Positions 17,583 through 27,314 of a stretch of DNA of 64,000 nucleotides are shown here, one piece after another (position 1 is the stretch's first letter; each line of letters begins with the position of its first letter). The translations under genes and the position numbers were made by a program. The DNA is from Pedobacter sp. BAL39 (GTDB lineage Bacteria; Bacteroidota; Bacteroidia; Sphingobacteriales; Sphingobacteriaceae): contig NZ_ABCM01000001.1 in assembly GCF_000170795.1 (NCBI RefSeq), positions 372,001 through 436,000 of the forward strand, in the 5' to 3' direction. The notes beneath the pieces were generated by a model. It made no database searches. It saw nothing but the letters and a program-made list of their open reading frames with translations, and was not told where the DNA came from.

Positions 17583-18725
17583 TTACTTAAACAGGTCCGA
17601 AAGTGTTTTATTCAGCTCCTCACCTCTCAGGTCTTTACCCACTACATTTCCATTTGGATCGATCAGGAAACTTGCAGGAACGGCTTTCACACCATACTCC
17701 GCGGCAGCAGCATTCTGCCATCCTTTTAAATCAGACACGTGCGTCCATGACAGTCCATCAGCATCAATTGCTTTCAGCCAGGCATCTTTTTTAGAATCCA
17801 AAGAAACGCCAAGGATCTCAAACCCCTTGTCATGATACTTTTTGTAAGCAGCAACAACATTCGGGTTTTCTTTGCGACAAGGACCGCACCAGCTGGCCCA
17901 AAAATCAATCAGGACATATTTTCCTTTGAAATCTGACAGCTTTACCATCTTTCCATCCGGATCTGCCATAGAGATCGCAGGTGCAGCTTTTCCTTTTGCG
18001 GTTTTAGCATCAATGGCTAAAGCATTTGTAATGCTGAGACCAATGGCAGATTCACGGGCTTCTTTTGTCAATACCGCAAAAAGTCCGGTCGCTACAGGGA
18101 AATTGGGATATCCGATAAAACGGTCGTAAATGATCGCAGCAGAGCCCGCAGAAGAGGGGTATTTACTGATGTAATCTTTTACTGCCACCTGGTTTTTCAG
18201 ATCCAGATCTGCAAATTCTTTGTCTATACCCACTCTTGTAAGAGAATCAACCTTTGTTCCTGCAGCTTTTGCTGCTTTCTCCGCTTGATCTGAACGCTGG
18301 TAAATCCCGCCTGCAATTGCAGTAATTTCCTTCCAGGGACCGTTATAAAATCCAGTATAGACATCATGTGCTGCAGATCCTTTAACTACAGCCATTGATA
18401 AGCTGTCGGCAGTTTTAGTGACGGTGATCGCTGAATTTTCAAGGATGAAGTTCAGCGGATAACGCAGGCTTTTGTTATTTAGCGTATAAAACTCCGGCGA
18501 CTTCAAAGATCCTTTAAAAGTGAAATCACCATTTACAAGAGTTGCTGAATCCACGACCACCGGGTTGCCATCCACTTCATGTCCAAGATAAACTTTACCA
18601 GTAGCATTGGCAAGGTTGCCTTTCAACAAAAACTTACCGTTCTGAGCGAAACCCTGTAATGCACCTCCAGCCAATAAGGCTGTGATTGGCAATACCAGCA
18701 GTGCATTTCTTAAATTATTTTTCAT
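17583..18725 (-). CDS. TlpA-like thioredoxin with DUF4369-type domain (second of pair)
   Basis: A 380-aa exported protein. A signal peptide covers residues 1-27 and a DUF4369-like beta domain ~30-125. A helical linker (~140-245) leads to a thioredoxin domain with active site WCGPC, Cys280/Cys283 in DFWASWCGPC. The downstream RKENPNVVAAYKKYHDKGFEI segment is nearly the same as in the TlpA protein at 3978-4973, so the two are paralogues. Probable role: periplasmic disulfide reduction. It is the last gene of the minus-strand series sigma factor, FecR, SusC, SusD, TlpA, TlpA, 32 bp after the preceding thioredoxin gene. Its target protein is unknown. Confidence 0.9.
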   Translation of the reverse strand: MKNNLRNALLVLPITALLAGGALQGFAQNGKFLLKGNLANATGKVYLGHEVDGNPVVVDSATLVNGDFTFKGSLKSPEFYTLNNKSLRYPLNFILENSAITVTKTADSLSMAVVKGSAAHDVYTGFYNGPWKEITAIAGGIYQRSDQAEKAAKAAGTKVDSLTRVGIDKEFADLDLKNQVAVKDYISKYPSSAGSAAIIYDRFIGYPNFPVATGLFAVLTKEARESAIGLSITNALAIDAKTAKGKAAPAISMADPDGKMVKLSDFKGKYVLIDFWASWCGPCRKENPNVVAAYKKYHDKGFEILGVSLDSKKDAWLKAIDADGLSWTHVSDLKGWQNAAAAEYGVKAVPASFLIDPNGNVVGKDLRGEELNKTLSDLFK

Positions 18726-18757
18726 GATCTTCGATGTATTTAATATGAATTTCTGAA

Positions 18758-19927
18758 TTACATGCCTTTCATGCTGGCCACCATCTCTTCGAGGCTAAGG
18801 TTTTCAGCAACTACTACCCCATTTTCATCCAGCAGAAACATCGCCGGAATGGCCTGGATCTTCCAGGCATTTGAGGTGGCTCCCTTGTCCAGCAGACTTG
18901 GCCATGGTAACTGTTCTTCAGTCTGTGCCTTTGCCCAGTCCGCCTCTTTTTTATCTATCGAAATGCTAACGATCTGCAGCCCTTTGTCTTTCAGTTCCTC
19001 ATAGGTTTTCTTCAACTGAGGGATAGACTTTCTGCAGGGCACACACCATGAAGCCCAGAAATCTACCAGCACATATTTATGACCTTTAGTTAAAGAGGCC
19101 AGGTCTGTTGCCAGACCTGCATCACCTTTAAGGTCTACTAGAGGTGCCGGCTTACCTTTAAAACCAACCGGATTGACCAGTTCGCCGAGAACTTTTCCAT
19201 AATAGCTATCCTTCGCCTGTTGTGACAAGGAAGCGTAGACTTCCTTATCCTTAGGTGTAAAATAATTGAAAAGATCCAGCGCAAAGAAAGGCCCCCACCA
19301 GCTGTCTTTGTTGTCGCTCACTATTTTATTGAGACTTTCTCCAGCCAATTTAAAAAATGCAGATTCATCATCTGAAAGTTTCTTCCATGCCGCCGACTCC
19401 TTTAATTGTTTAACAAGCACGGTATCCTTTTTCTGATAAGCCTGGTTTACTTTTTCCGTCACCTCTTTATTTGATTGCTGATTGGCTTCAAACAAAGAAT
19501 CCAGCATAAACTTTGGCGCTTTCTTCTTCAGGTATGCAAGGTGTGCCTGGCTGCCCTTCACCACCACATCGGTAAAGTCATAATACTGGTTTTCATTGCC
19601 CACTAAAGCAGCCTTGCCCGTCATGGTTATTTTGCCAGGCTGTACCATTACTGAGGTAGCACCGGGAATCTCAGCAGCCATAATGTAGAAGAAACGGATG
19701 CCATCCACTGTACTTTTAAAAGTAAACTTGCCTTTGGTTACAACCGTGGTGGCAATAGCTTGCTCATCTGCATGGGTGGCACCTGGAACAAGCTTTAATT
19801 TTATTCCATCAGGCAAGCCCTGGATGCTGCCCGTAATCGTAAAGGGAGCTGGTGCGGCGGCAGCAATATTGTGGCTGATGAGTATTGTCAACAACAACAT
19901 CATCAGGCTATTCAATTTAATTTTCAT
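18758..19927 (-). CDS. TlpA-like thioredoxin with DUF4369-type domain (first of pair)
   Basis: A 389-aa exported protein with a signal peptide (residues 1-25, AAAA cleavage region). A DUF4369-like domain covers ~28-130, a long charged helical section ~130-210, and a thioredoxin fold the C-terminal ~130 residues. The active site is WCVPC (Cys295/Cys298 in DFWASWCVPC); the Val in place of Gly within the CxxC should shift its redox potential compared with the neighbouring WCGPC paralogue. A cis-Pro loop is visible as AIPAMFLLDENG. It starts 28 bp after the SusD gene and precedes the second thioredoxin, so it is likely in the same operon. Function in detail unknown. Confidence 0.9.
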   Translation of the reverse strand: MKIKLNSLMMLLLTILISHNIAAAAPAPFTITGSIQGLPDGIKLKLVPGATHADEQAIATTVVTKGKFTFKSTVDGIRFFYIMAAEIPGATSVMVQPGKITMTGKAALVGNENQYYDFTDVVVKGSQAHLAYLKKKAPKFMLDSLFEANQQSNKEVTEKVNQAYQKKDTVLVKQLKESAAWKKLSDDESAFFKLAGESLNKIVSDNKDSWWGPFFALDLFNYFTPKDKEVYASLSQQAKDSYYGKVLGELVNPVGFKGKPAPLVDLKGDAGLATDLASLTKGHKYVLVDFWASWCVPCRKSIPQLKKTYEELKDKGLQIVSISIDKKEADWAKAQTEEQLPWPSLLDKGATSNAWKIQAIPAMFLLDENGVVVAENLSLEEMVASMKGM

Positions 19928-19955
19928 AATTCTTTTTTATAAATGGTCGTCTGTG

Positions 19956-21368
19956 CTACTTATCTACATTTTGCTTGATGGTACCATTTCCGGGGTTTTT
20001 AAATGCACCTTGAGGGAAAGGCATGGTCCACAGATGAGAGGATGGGGAAAGTGAATAATTCTGGTTGTTTTCCGTTTTCGTCATTGTGGTCGCATAATTA
20101 GGGTCCTTGTTCAAACGACGTCTGTCAGCAAAAGTAGTAATGCTATTGATCAGCTCATTGGACTTGGTACGCTGGATCAGCTTTACCGCATCCACTGTAT
20201 TTGCTGCGCTCAGCGCAGTATAGTTTGCAGGGAAGATCCTTTTTAAGCGTACAGCATTCAGCGTAGTCATTGCTCCTGGAACATCGTTCAGGCGCGCCTG
20301 GCACTCCGCCTTAATCAGGTAGACTTCTGTAGTAGTGAGCCCTCCGTAATTGAAAAATCCGATGGTGATGCTGGTAAAGTAGGTATCGGCGGCAACTGTT
20401 CTCAGCTTCCACCTCGACGCAAACCTCGCATCGCCAGTTTCAAAACGTGTCGCACGGTCTGTTCGGATCGCAGACTCCCTGCCGGAACTGTAGCTACTGC
20501 CATGACGGAAATAGTAATTCTCTACAAAATCAAACCCCATTGGTGAAGGCGCATTCGTGTAGACATCCGGTTGTTCGATCTGTGTTTTATAAGTAGTATA
20601 AAACTGCGTCCAGTCGAACAGCTTGTCATTAAAGGTCAATGCCTGATTTGCGGACACAAGCGCATCATTATACCTGCCCATGGTTAAAAATATACGGGCT
20701 TTGAGCGCATGGGCAGCACCCAGGTTAGGGTGAAGCACAGTAGCACTTGTTGCTTTCAGGCTGGGAATGGCTTCATCAATGTCTTTCAACATGAAATCAT
20801 AAAGCTCCTTGATGGTCACTTGAGTATAAGGCGCATTGATGTCGGCACTCAGGATGAGCGGTACTGAAAGCTTGGTGGCCGCATTGCTTTCCTCATAGGT
20901 GTCGGCGTAATAGTTAGCCAACACATAATAGTTCAGTGCCCTGAGTACTTTTGCCTGGGCAACAACCTCAGCCTTAGCTTCTGCCGTTCCATCGGTAGAT
21001 TCCGGGACGTGTTCAATAAGCAGATTGCTGGTAGAAATCGCCGTATAGGCATTGTAGTAAGTGGTTTCATCACTATTGTTCAGTGCAATCCTGTCGGCCG
21101 CCTCATTCCAGAAGTAATTTGCAGTATATAAAGGATAATAGTTCAGGTTGGCTGAAGTTTCGAATTTATCATTCAAGAGCAGAATGGCCTGTGTGATGGT
21201 GGTGCGCTGATTGCCATATTCATCACGGATCATCGCTTCATAGTCGGTCAGCGTTGTTGGGATCTTTACTCCTTTAGGGACAATGTCCAGGAACTTTTTA
21301 CAGCTGCTAAAGCTGACGAGCAGTACCAGAGCCGAAATTTTCAGGGTATTGGATATAATCTTTTTCAT
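19956..21368 (-). CDS. SusD/RagB-family outer-membrane lipoprotein
   Basis: A 470-aa lipoprotein with the lipobox FSSC (Cys at about 23) followed by KKFLDIVPKG, a common SusD start in Bacteroidota. Helical TPR-like repeats follow, such as AKVLRALNYYVLANYYADTY, and the C-terminal part has the usual AECQARLNDVPGAMTTLNAVR segment. It lies 52 bp downstream of an STN-type SusC gene on the same strand and is its lid partner. The usual C-terminal RRLNKDP-type element is present, and the length is normal. The substrate is unknown; association with two thioredoxin genes, rather than glycosidases, argues against a classical polysaccharide locus, but this is inference. Confidence 0.93.
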   Translation of the reverse strand: MKKIISNTLKISALVLLVSFSSCKKFLDIVPKGVKIPTTLTDYEAMIRDEYGNQRTTITQAILLLNDKFETSANLNYYPLYTANYFWNEAADRIALNNSDETTYYNAYTAISTSNLLIEHVPESTDGTAEAKAEVVAQAKVLRALNYYVLANYYADTYEESNAATKLSVPLILSADINAPYTQVTIKELYDFMLKDIDEAIPSLKATSATVLHPNLGAAHALKARIFLTMGRYNDALVSANQALTFNDKLFDWTQFYTTYKTQIEQPDVYTNAPSPMGFDFVENYYFRHGSSYSSGRESAIRTDRATRFETGDARFASRWKLRTVAADTYFTSITIGFFNYGGLTTTEVYLIKAECQARLNDVPGAMTTLNAVRLKRIFPANYTALSAANTVDAVKLIQRTKSNELINSITTFADRRRLNKDPNYATTMTKTENNQNYSLSPSSHLWTMPFPQGAFKNPGNGTIKQNVDK

Positions 21369-21420
21369 TTTATTGTTTCATTTTAAATGGTGAACAGCAG
21401 ATATCTGCATCACGTATGTT

Positions 21421-24400
21421 TTAAAAATTCAGATAAACACCCCACACGAAATTTGCCGGGCGGTATCCATTCAATAAATATTTAGCTTCTTTGCTTTTGG
21501 CGATGGTAAATGCATTCTCCACATTAAACTGGAACCTTACATTTTCAAGCGCTGCTTTTCTTACAATCACCTTTGGAAGTCTGTAAGCCAAAGAGATATT
21601 TCTCATGCGGATATTGGAAGCATCAATAACGTTGATGTCCGCTTTCTGATAAATCTCTGCACTCTGGCTGTTGTAGGCCGGGTCCTCAGCGTACACCAAT
21701 CTAGGGATGTTGGTGCGATTTTCATCACCTGCTGTTCTCCATCTGTTTGCGATGTCATTATTAACAGCAGTAATCTGCGTCACATAACCTCCCAAAGCTC
21801 CGTTATAAGCACTTCCCAATACTGGAAGGAAAGTGTTTCTCATTTTATGACCTCCTTCAAACGTCAGCAGGAAAGAGAAAGAGAAATTTTTGTATTCCAA
21901 CAAGTTATTAAAGGAACCGTAATAGGTAGGAACGGTAGAGCCACTGTACACAATAGATTCCAGTGTTGCCGGAGAATTCAGTACTTTCTCCCCTTTTTCA
22001 TTATATACCTGTGGCAATCCATCTGCACTCAGGCCTGCCCATTGGTAGCTGTAAATGGCATTATAAGGATTCCCGATACGCGGGTAAGCCTGTGGATAAT
22101 CCAACTGCAGGTAATACACCGGAGCTTCTACATTTACATAAGTCACTTTATTTTTGTTGTGTGCATATTGGATGCTGGCATTCCAGGTCAGGTCATTGGT
22201 ACGGATCACATCGCCTGAAAGGGAAAGCTCAATACCCTTATTGGTCATTTCACCATTGTTGATGGAATAAGTTGAATAACCGAATCCCTCGGTAGGCACT
22301 CCCATGGTACTTGCCAGTAGGTCCTTACCTTGTTTATGATAATAATCTACCGATCCACTGATGCGGTTTCTGAAGATGGCAAAGTCTGCACCAGCGTTCG
22401 TTGTGGTGGTCTTCTCCCAGGACAGCAAAGGGTTAGGTCTTGTACCAATTGATCCCTGCAAGCCGCCCACATTGTTATTACTGTTGTAATAAGCCGTCAT
22501 GTATGGAGCTGCATCTTTGGCAATGTTACCACTGATACCGTGGGAAACACGAAGTTTCAGCACATCCACCCAATCCGCATCAAAGAAAGATTCCTTATAA
22601 ACGTTCCACCCTGCGCCAACAGACCATAATGGTTTGTTCTGGTACTTTGAATTGGTACCCCATAAGTTCGACCTGTCCCAACGCAAACTACCTGTAACCA
22701 GATATTTGCTATCGTAAGCGTAACCCGCATTCGCATATACCGACACGAACCGGTTTACATTTTCCCGCTGACTCGCCACGTTGCTGTTAGAGAAATATCC
22801 TCCGCCTAAAATAGCGCCTTGTACCGAAGCAAGTGCCTTAGCATTGATCAGGTCAAACGTCAACACATTAGGGTCAAAATTATACAAATACTGATCTTCA
22901 AATTCCAGCTTTGCATTTCTCACCTCAGTACCTACGATAGCCGTTAAATTGTGCTTATCGCCAAATGTTTTGTCTACATTCACCTGCTGACGGAAATTAT
23001 ACGAAGAGGTAAACTGGTCCTGATCATAATTGATGTTTCCATATGGGAGGTTGAAAGTAACCGGACCACCGGCAACTTTACCCGCATAGCTGTTGACCAT
23101 GTTTCTCACATAGTAAGAGTTTTTATCGTAAAGCCTGTTGAACCTGTCGGAGCTAAACTCATACTGGAAGGTGGACCTGTAGGAAAGCCAGCTGGTAATG
23201 TCGGCGTTTAATTTCGCAAAAGAGCGATTACTGAAACTTTTGAGCTTGCCCAAATTGCGCCCCTGTTCGTCCAGGGCAGTAATATCCTGACTGTAAAGGC
23301 CATTGCTGTTGATGAGCGACATGGTATTGGCACTCAGTCGTGATGCAGCAGTAGAGGTAAAGTTAGTACCATCTCCATTCACCAGACGGTCGTAAGGTAA
23401 AAAAGTATATCCTGGCGACAGTGTAGTGTAATTCTGTTGTGTAGAACCGTTGTAAGCAAGGTAGTTGCTCAACTCCAAGGTCAGCCATTTATTAATCTTA
23501 GTCGTATTGTTGATATTCAGACCAAGGTTCTCATCATAGTTATATTTATCTTCCAGCTTATTGTTGCGATAGGTCAATGAAGAATAAAATGAGTTGACTT
23601 CATTTGCCGCTCCCACATTGACGTTATACTGCTGATAGAAAGGGTTGCGTTTGCTATATTTTTCTACGTCATCATAATACTGATAACCTCCTGCAGCAAG
23701 CTCATTTAGTTTGGCATCCAGTTGTGCCTGGGTGATCGTACCTGCATATTTTGCAAGAATGGCTTTGATACCCTGGCTCTGATACCCTGCATTGGTCAGT
23801 ACATTCGCAGCATAGGCCGCAGCATTTGCCGCTTTCAGCTTAGGATTGCTGGTCTCCCACTCTCTCTCCAGGTCAACAATGTCTGCTGCACTGGTCAGGT
23901 TATCGGTGTATACCGAATTTGAGGAAAGGGTAAATGTACTGGATGCAGAAATCTGCGGTTTTCCTTTTTTAGGTTTTTTAGTAACGATGACAATCACACC
24001 ATTTGCTGCCCTGGCTCCGTAAATAGAGGCTGCTGCGGCATCTTTAAGTACGGTAATGCTTTCAATATCTTCAAGGTTCAATCCAGGGACATTTTCTGTA
24101 ATCGAACCAGTTGTGTTGTATTTGGTGTTCTCCACCGGAAATCCATCAATCACATATAAAGGATTGGTTACCCCCTTCATGGATGTTGTTCCCCTGATCA
24201 ACCCGTTGTTGTACCCTGGGATCCTGCCTTCCAGCAATGACCCAATACTACTCAAACGCTGCTGCTCCAGCTTCTTTACAGGAATACTGGAGAAAGATCC
24301 GGTCACACGCTCCTTAGGAAGTGTCTGATATCCTGTAGATACCGTTACCTCTTCTAACTGCCCTGTTTGTTCAGTTAATTTTATAGTCCCCACGTTCTCA

Positions 24401-24984
24401 GTCACCGCAATTTCTTTGCTCTGGTAGCCTAAAAAAGAAATGACCAATACGGCCTTATCATCTACGTTGCTCAGGCTAAACTCACCGTATGTATTGGTCA
24501 GCACCTGTTTTTTGGTGCCTTTAACTTTTACGGTTGCACCTGGAAGCGGAAGGTCATGCTCATCCAAAACCTTACCCTTGATGTCAATTTCCTGAAATCG
24601 GTTGATCAGGTCGTCTAGAAAAGAAGGTTCTTTCTTTTTCACCAGTACGGTCTTATTCTCAATACTGAACTCCAGGGGCTGGCTCTTAAAAATTTCCGCC
24701 AGCACATCTTTCAGCTCCGCATTTTGCACACGGATGTTTACCCTATGTGCATTTTTTAGGATGGAGTTGGTAACAATAAAATCATAACCACTCTGATCGC
24801 TGATCTGATCAAAAATGGAAAACAGTTCGGCATTTCTAGCTGACAGGGTAATCTTCTGTGCGTGAGAGGTGGCACTGACCTGCATGATGAATGCGAGTAA
24901 GAGAAAAGTGGTTAACTTCATGACTCTCCCTAGTTTATTCTGCGCGTGCGACAGGCACAGCAGTTGCGTGCAAATTTTGTACAT
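21421..24984 (-). CDS. SusC-type TonB-dependent transducer with N-terminal STN domain
   Basis: 1187 aa. A signal sequence lies after MKLTTFLLL, so ATG 24921 is an alternative start, but the longer N-terminus is also common in this group. An STN (secretin/TonB short N-terminal) domain covers about residues 48-115, a carboxypeptidase-regulatory-like domain ~135-210, a TonB plug ~220-335 and a 22-strand barrel to the C-terminal aromatic residue. The STN domain in a SusC marks a transducer that signals through a FecR anti-sigma factor. Both the FecR and the ECF sigma genes lie directly upstream on the same strand (25179-27007), and SusD lies downstream. The substrate signal is unknown. Length is typical. 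Confidence 0.95.
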   Translation of the reverse strand: MYKICTQLLCLSHAQNKLGRVMKLTTFLLLAFIMQVSATSHAQKITLSARNAELFSIFDQISDQSGYDFIVTNSILKNAHRVNIRVQNAELKDVLAEIFKSQPLEFSIENKTVLVKKKEPSFLDDLINRFQEIDIKGKVLDEHDLPLPGATVKVKGTKKQVLTNTYGEFSLSNVDDKAVLVISFLGYQSKEIAVTENVGTIKLTEQTGQLEEVTVSTGYQTLPKERVTGSFSSIPVKKLEQQRLSSIGSLLEGRIPGYNNGLIRGTTSMKGVTNPLYVIDGFPVENTKYNTTGSITENVPGLNLEDIESITVLKDAAAASIYGARAANGVIVIVTKKPKKGKPQISASSTFTLSSNSVYTDNLTSAADIVDLEREWETSNPKLKAANAAAYAANVLTNAGYQSQGIKAILAKYAGTITQAQLDAKLNELAAGGYQYYDDVEKYSKRNPFYQQYNVNVGAANEVNSFYSSLTYRNNKLEDKYNYDENLGLNINNTTKINKWLTLELSNYLAYNGSTQQNYTTLSPGYTFLPYDRLVNGDGTNFTSTAASRLSANTMSLINSNGLYSQDITALDEQGRNLGKLKSFSNRSFAKLNADITSWLSYRSTFQYEFSSDRFNRLYDKNSYYVRNMVNSYAGKVAGGPVTFNLPYGNINYDQDQFTSSYNFRQQVNVDKTFGDKHNLTAIVGTEVRNAKLEFEDQYLYNFDPNVLTFDLINAKALASVQGAILGGGYFSNSNVASQRENVNRFVSVYANAGYAYDSKYLVTGSLRWDRSNLWGTNSKYQNKPLWSVGAGWNVYKESFFDADWVDVLKLRVSHGISGNIAKDAAPYMTAYYNSNNNVGGLQGSIGTRPNPLLSWEKTTTTNAGADFAIFRNRISGSVDYYHKQGKDLLASTMGVPTEGFGYSTYSINNGEMTNKGIELSLSGDVIRTNDLTWNASIQYAHNKNKVTYVNVEAPVYYLQLDYPQAYPRIGNPYNAIYSYQWAGLSADGLPQVYNEKGEKVLNSPATLESIVYSGSTVPTYYGSFNNLLEYKNFSFSFLLTFEGGHKMRNTFLPVLGSAYNGALGGYVTQITAVNNDIANRWRTAGDENRTNIPRLVYAEDPAYNSQSAEIYQKADINVIDASNIRMRNISLAYRLPKVIVRKAALENVRFQFNVENAFTIAKSKEAKYLLNGYRPANFVWGVYLNF

Positions 24985-25178
24985 TTGTTTAGTTAGGTTG
25001 TTGCTGGGGGCTTTGTATTTTCGAGATCGCGGCCTTCAGCGGTTAGTTGATAATTCAGTTATTGATCAGCCTTACGTTTACCAGTTCGATTGGCGTCGGA
25101 CTGGTACTTATATCTTTCAGGTCAATTATGGTTCTGACACTGCTTCAATGACGGTTGGTTGATATAATAAAGTAGTCG

Positions 25179-26381
25179 TTATTTCATTACAGTCACCCTC
25201 CTTCCTTCTACTTTAAACTTTACCGCATTAGAATAGCTCAGCATATTCAATACTTCGCTGATATTTTTGTACCGGGAAATGTTTCCACTAAATTTCTCAT
25301 TGGGAATAGCCCCCTCAAATGACACCTGGATGTCGTACCAACGACTGATCTTTTCCATCACCTCGTCGATTCTTTCATGCTCAAAGCGGAAATAACCATT
25401 TTTCCAGGCCATCGCTTCTTTCACATCTGCTGTAACAACACTCATCTGCTGATCTTTATCAACAATACCCTCTTGTCCCGGACTAAGCATCATTTGCTGA
25501 CCATCCCGGTTGCTGAAACGGACACGACCTTCCAATAAGGTCGTCCTGGTGCCTCCATTAATGTGATACCCATTGATGTTAAAGTGAGTACCCAATACCT
25601 CCAGCTCCTGATCCGCTGTATGGACAATGAAAGGATGTGTTTTATCTTTTGCAACTTCGAAATAAGCTTCTCCTTTCAGTTCGACACGACGCGTTTTTGA
25701 AGCACTGAAAGACGTTGGGAAACGAACGGACGATGCTGCATTCAACCATACTTCACTATGATCTGGCAACACCAGCCGATAGGTCTGGCCTTTTATCGTT
25801 GATAAAGTATTGATTTTAGGTTCAGCAGAAGTTTCTTCAGCTATTACTTTATAAATGATCTGGCCGTCGGCAGTTTTGCTGATCTGCACTCCGGATTCCT
25901 TGGCCAGGGAACCGTTTGCGGCTTCAGATAAAACAATCTTTTTACCATCTGACAGCGTCAGTGTGGCCCCCTCTTTACCAGGAGCAATGTCATTTCTAAA
26001 GATGTTTGCGGTCTGAATGTCCCGCTTAGAAGTATTTGACCGATAGAACAAACCGGCTGCAATGACAAGTATAACAACCGCTGCTGCTGCCCAATACCCC
26101 AATATGTAAAATACCTGCTGTTTCCTGACGGGATGAACTTCAGCAGCCACAATTTGCTCACGGAGTTTCGCCCACTGACGGTCGGTATCGAAAGTCTGCT
26201 CGGCTTTCAAAGCTACTCCCGCAGACAAACGGATATCCTGAAGCTCCGCCAGCAACTGCTCCTCTTCTTCATTGAGCATCTGTCCGGAACCCGCAGCGGC
26301 CTCTAGTTGATCAAGAATTTTATCCCAATCGGCATCAAAATGGTTGAGTTTGTTGTCCATCATCAACACATTGTCGTACAT
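25179..26381 (-). CDS. FecR-family anti-sigma factor (DUF4974 C-terminus)
   Basis: A 400-aa single-pass inner-membrane protein. The cytoplasmic N-terminal ~85 residues should bind the ECF sigma factor. One transmembrane segment at about 92-110 contains AAAAVVILVIAAGLF. The periplasmic FecR domain lies at ~190-290 with the usual LPDHSEVWLNAASSVRFP and GEAYFEVAKDKTHPFIV motifs, and the C-terminal DUF4974 domain (~320-400) has the short secretin-like repeat. It senses the STN domain of the cognate SusC and releases or activates the sigma factor. It is encoded between the sigma factor (77 bp upstream) and the SusC gene (194 bp downstream). ATG at 26360 is an alternative start. Confidence 0.93.
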   Translation of the reverse strand: MYDNVLMMDNKLNHFDADWDKILDQLEAAAGSGQMLNEEEEQLLAELQDIRLSAGVALKAEQTFDTDRQWAKLREQIVAAEVHPVRKQQVFYILGYWAAAAVVILVIAAGLFYRSNTSKRDIQTANIFRNDIAPGKEGATLTLSDGKKIVLSEAANGSLAKESGVQISKTADGQIIYKVIAEETSAEPKINTLSTIKGQTYRLVLPDHSEVWLNAASSVRFPTSFSASKTRRVELKGEAYFEVAKDKTHPFIVHTADQELEVLGTHFNINGYHINGGTRTTLLEGRVRFSNRDGQQMMLSPGQEGIVDKDQQMSVVTADVKEAMAWKNGYFRFEHERIDEVMEKISRWYDIQVSFEGAIPNEKFSGNISRYKNISEVLNMLSYSNAVKFKVEGRRVTVMK

Positions 26382-26458
26382 AGGTGCAAAATGGGTGACA
26401 GAAAAATCAGATTTTTTTTAAAATTTATTGAAAAAAGCAGAATTTGAAGACCAGCACC

Positions 26459-27007
26459 TCAAAAAAACACCATCAACAGCACCACAGTCTTATTTCTCAA
26501 TGCCATATAGGCCCTGCGCAACTGTGTTTTCACTGTATTCACCGAAACCTTTTTCTTTTCCGCGATCTGTGCATAGCTGAGCTCCTCCAGGGCGTGCATC
26601 ATAAAGATGCGGCGACGTTCTTCCGGAAGCTCCTGTATCCTGTCCTTAATCTCCAGATACCGGCGGTGCTGCAGCTCCAGCGCCTCTGTTTCCGCGGCAA
26701 CATCCGCAGCTTCTTCGGGAACAGTGACCTGCAACCTGCCGTTGCGTTTTTCCTCCACAGCCCCCTTACGCAAATGGTCGATACATTTATACTTTACCGC
26801 CCGTCGGGCATAGGCTTCGAAACTGCCACTGATGGTGATGCTCTGGCGACGTTGCCAGAAATCCAGAAAGAACTCCTGGACGACGTCTTCGGCTATAAAA
26901 TGGTCCTGCACATACTGCATGGCAATCATGCATAGAAATTTGTGGTTACTGCGGAACAGCAACTCAAATTGATCAATATTAACAGCCGATTTATCTTCCC
27001 CCTCCAT
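26459..27007 (-). CDS. ECF RNA polymerase sigma factor (FecI-like, Bacteroidota type)
   Basis: 182 aa. Region 2 is visible as HFIAEDVVQEFFLDFWQRRQ (about residues 36-55) and region 4 as the helix-turn-helix LSYAQIAEKKKVSVNTVKTQLRRAY (about 142-167). The C-terminus is unusually hydrophobic (VVLLMVFF). It is the first gene of the minus-strand series and should direct transcription of the downstream SusC/SusD/TlpA genes once the FecR protein is triggered. Cell-surface signalling of this type is standard for STN-SusC loci in Bacteroidota. The true target promoters cannot be defined from this window. Confidence 0.93.
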   Translation of the reverse strand: MEGEDKSAVNIDQFELLFRSNHKFLCMIAMQYVQDHFIAEDVVQEFFLDFWQRRQSITISGSFEAYARRAVKYKCIDHLRKGAVEEKRNGRLQVTVPEEAADVAAETEALELQHRRYLEIKDRIQELPEERRRIFMMHALEELSYAQIAEKKKVSVNTVKTQLRRAYMALRNKTVVLLMVFF

Positions 27008-27314
27008 GAATATTGCTCTAATATACGCCTTAAATTATATTATCAGGTAGCTGCATTGCTTATAAATCATCAAATGAAACATTCCTATGATGAAAGCGGA
27101 AAAATTGGTTCCATAAACGGAAATATTGGAATTGACCCGCTTTCAGCAAGCCAGTACCTTTGACTTATCAAATGAAAAACAATGAAAATGAAAAAACGAA
27201 TCGAAGCACTAAAAGGAAAATTACCAGAACTCTATCAACTGGCTCAAATGAGCCTCAACTTGTTTTTCAGATCATAAAATGAACAAACTTTACAACACAA
27301 CAAACAACAAGAAA
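27008..27314. other. intergenic region between sigma factor and outer-membrane barrel genes
   Basis: A 307-bp divergent spacer, A/T-rich, holding promoters for the sigma factor (minus) and the barrel protein (plus). The only open frame with some protein-like look is the 31-codon ORF at 27182-27277. No strong hairpin was seen. Confidence 0.4.
27182..27277 (+). CDS. possible 31-aa basic peptide ORF
   Basis: ATG 27182 to TAA 27277 gives a 31-residue basic, amphipathic peptide beginning MKMKKRIEALKGK and ending LNLFFRS. It lies 37 bp before the start chosen for the outer-membrane protein. It could be a leader ORF or a chance frame; there is no supporting family. Confidence 0.2.
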   Translation: MKMKKRIEALKGKLPELYQLAQMSLNLFFRS

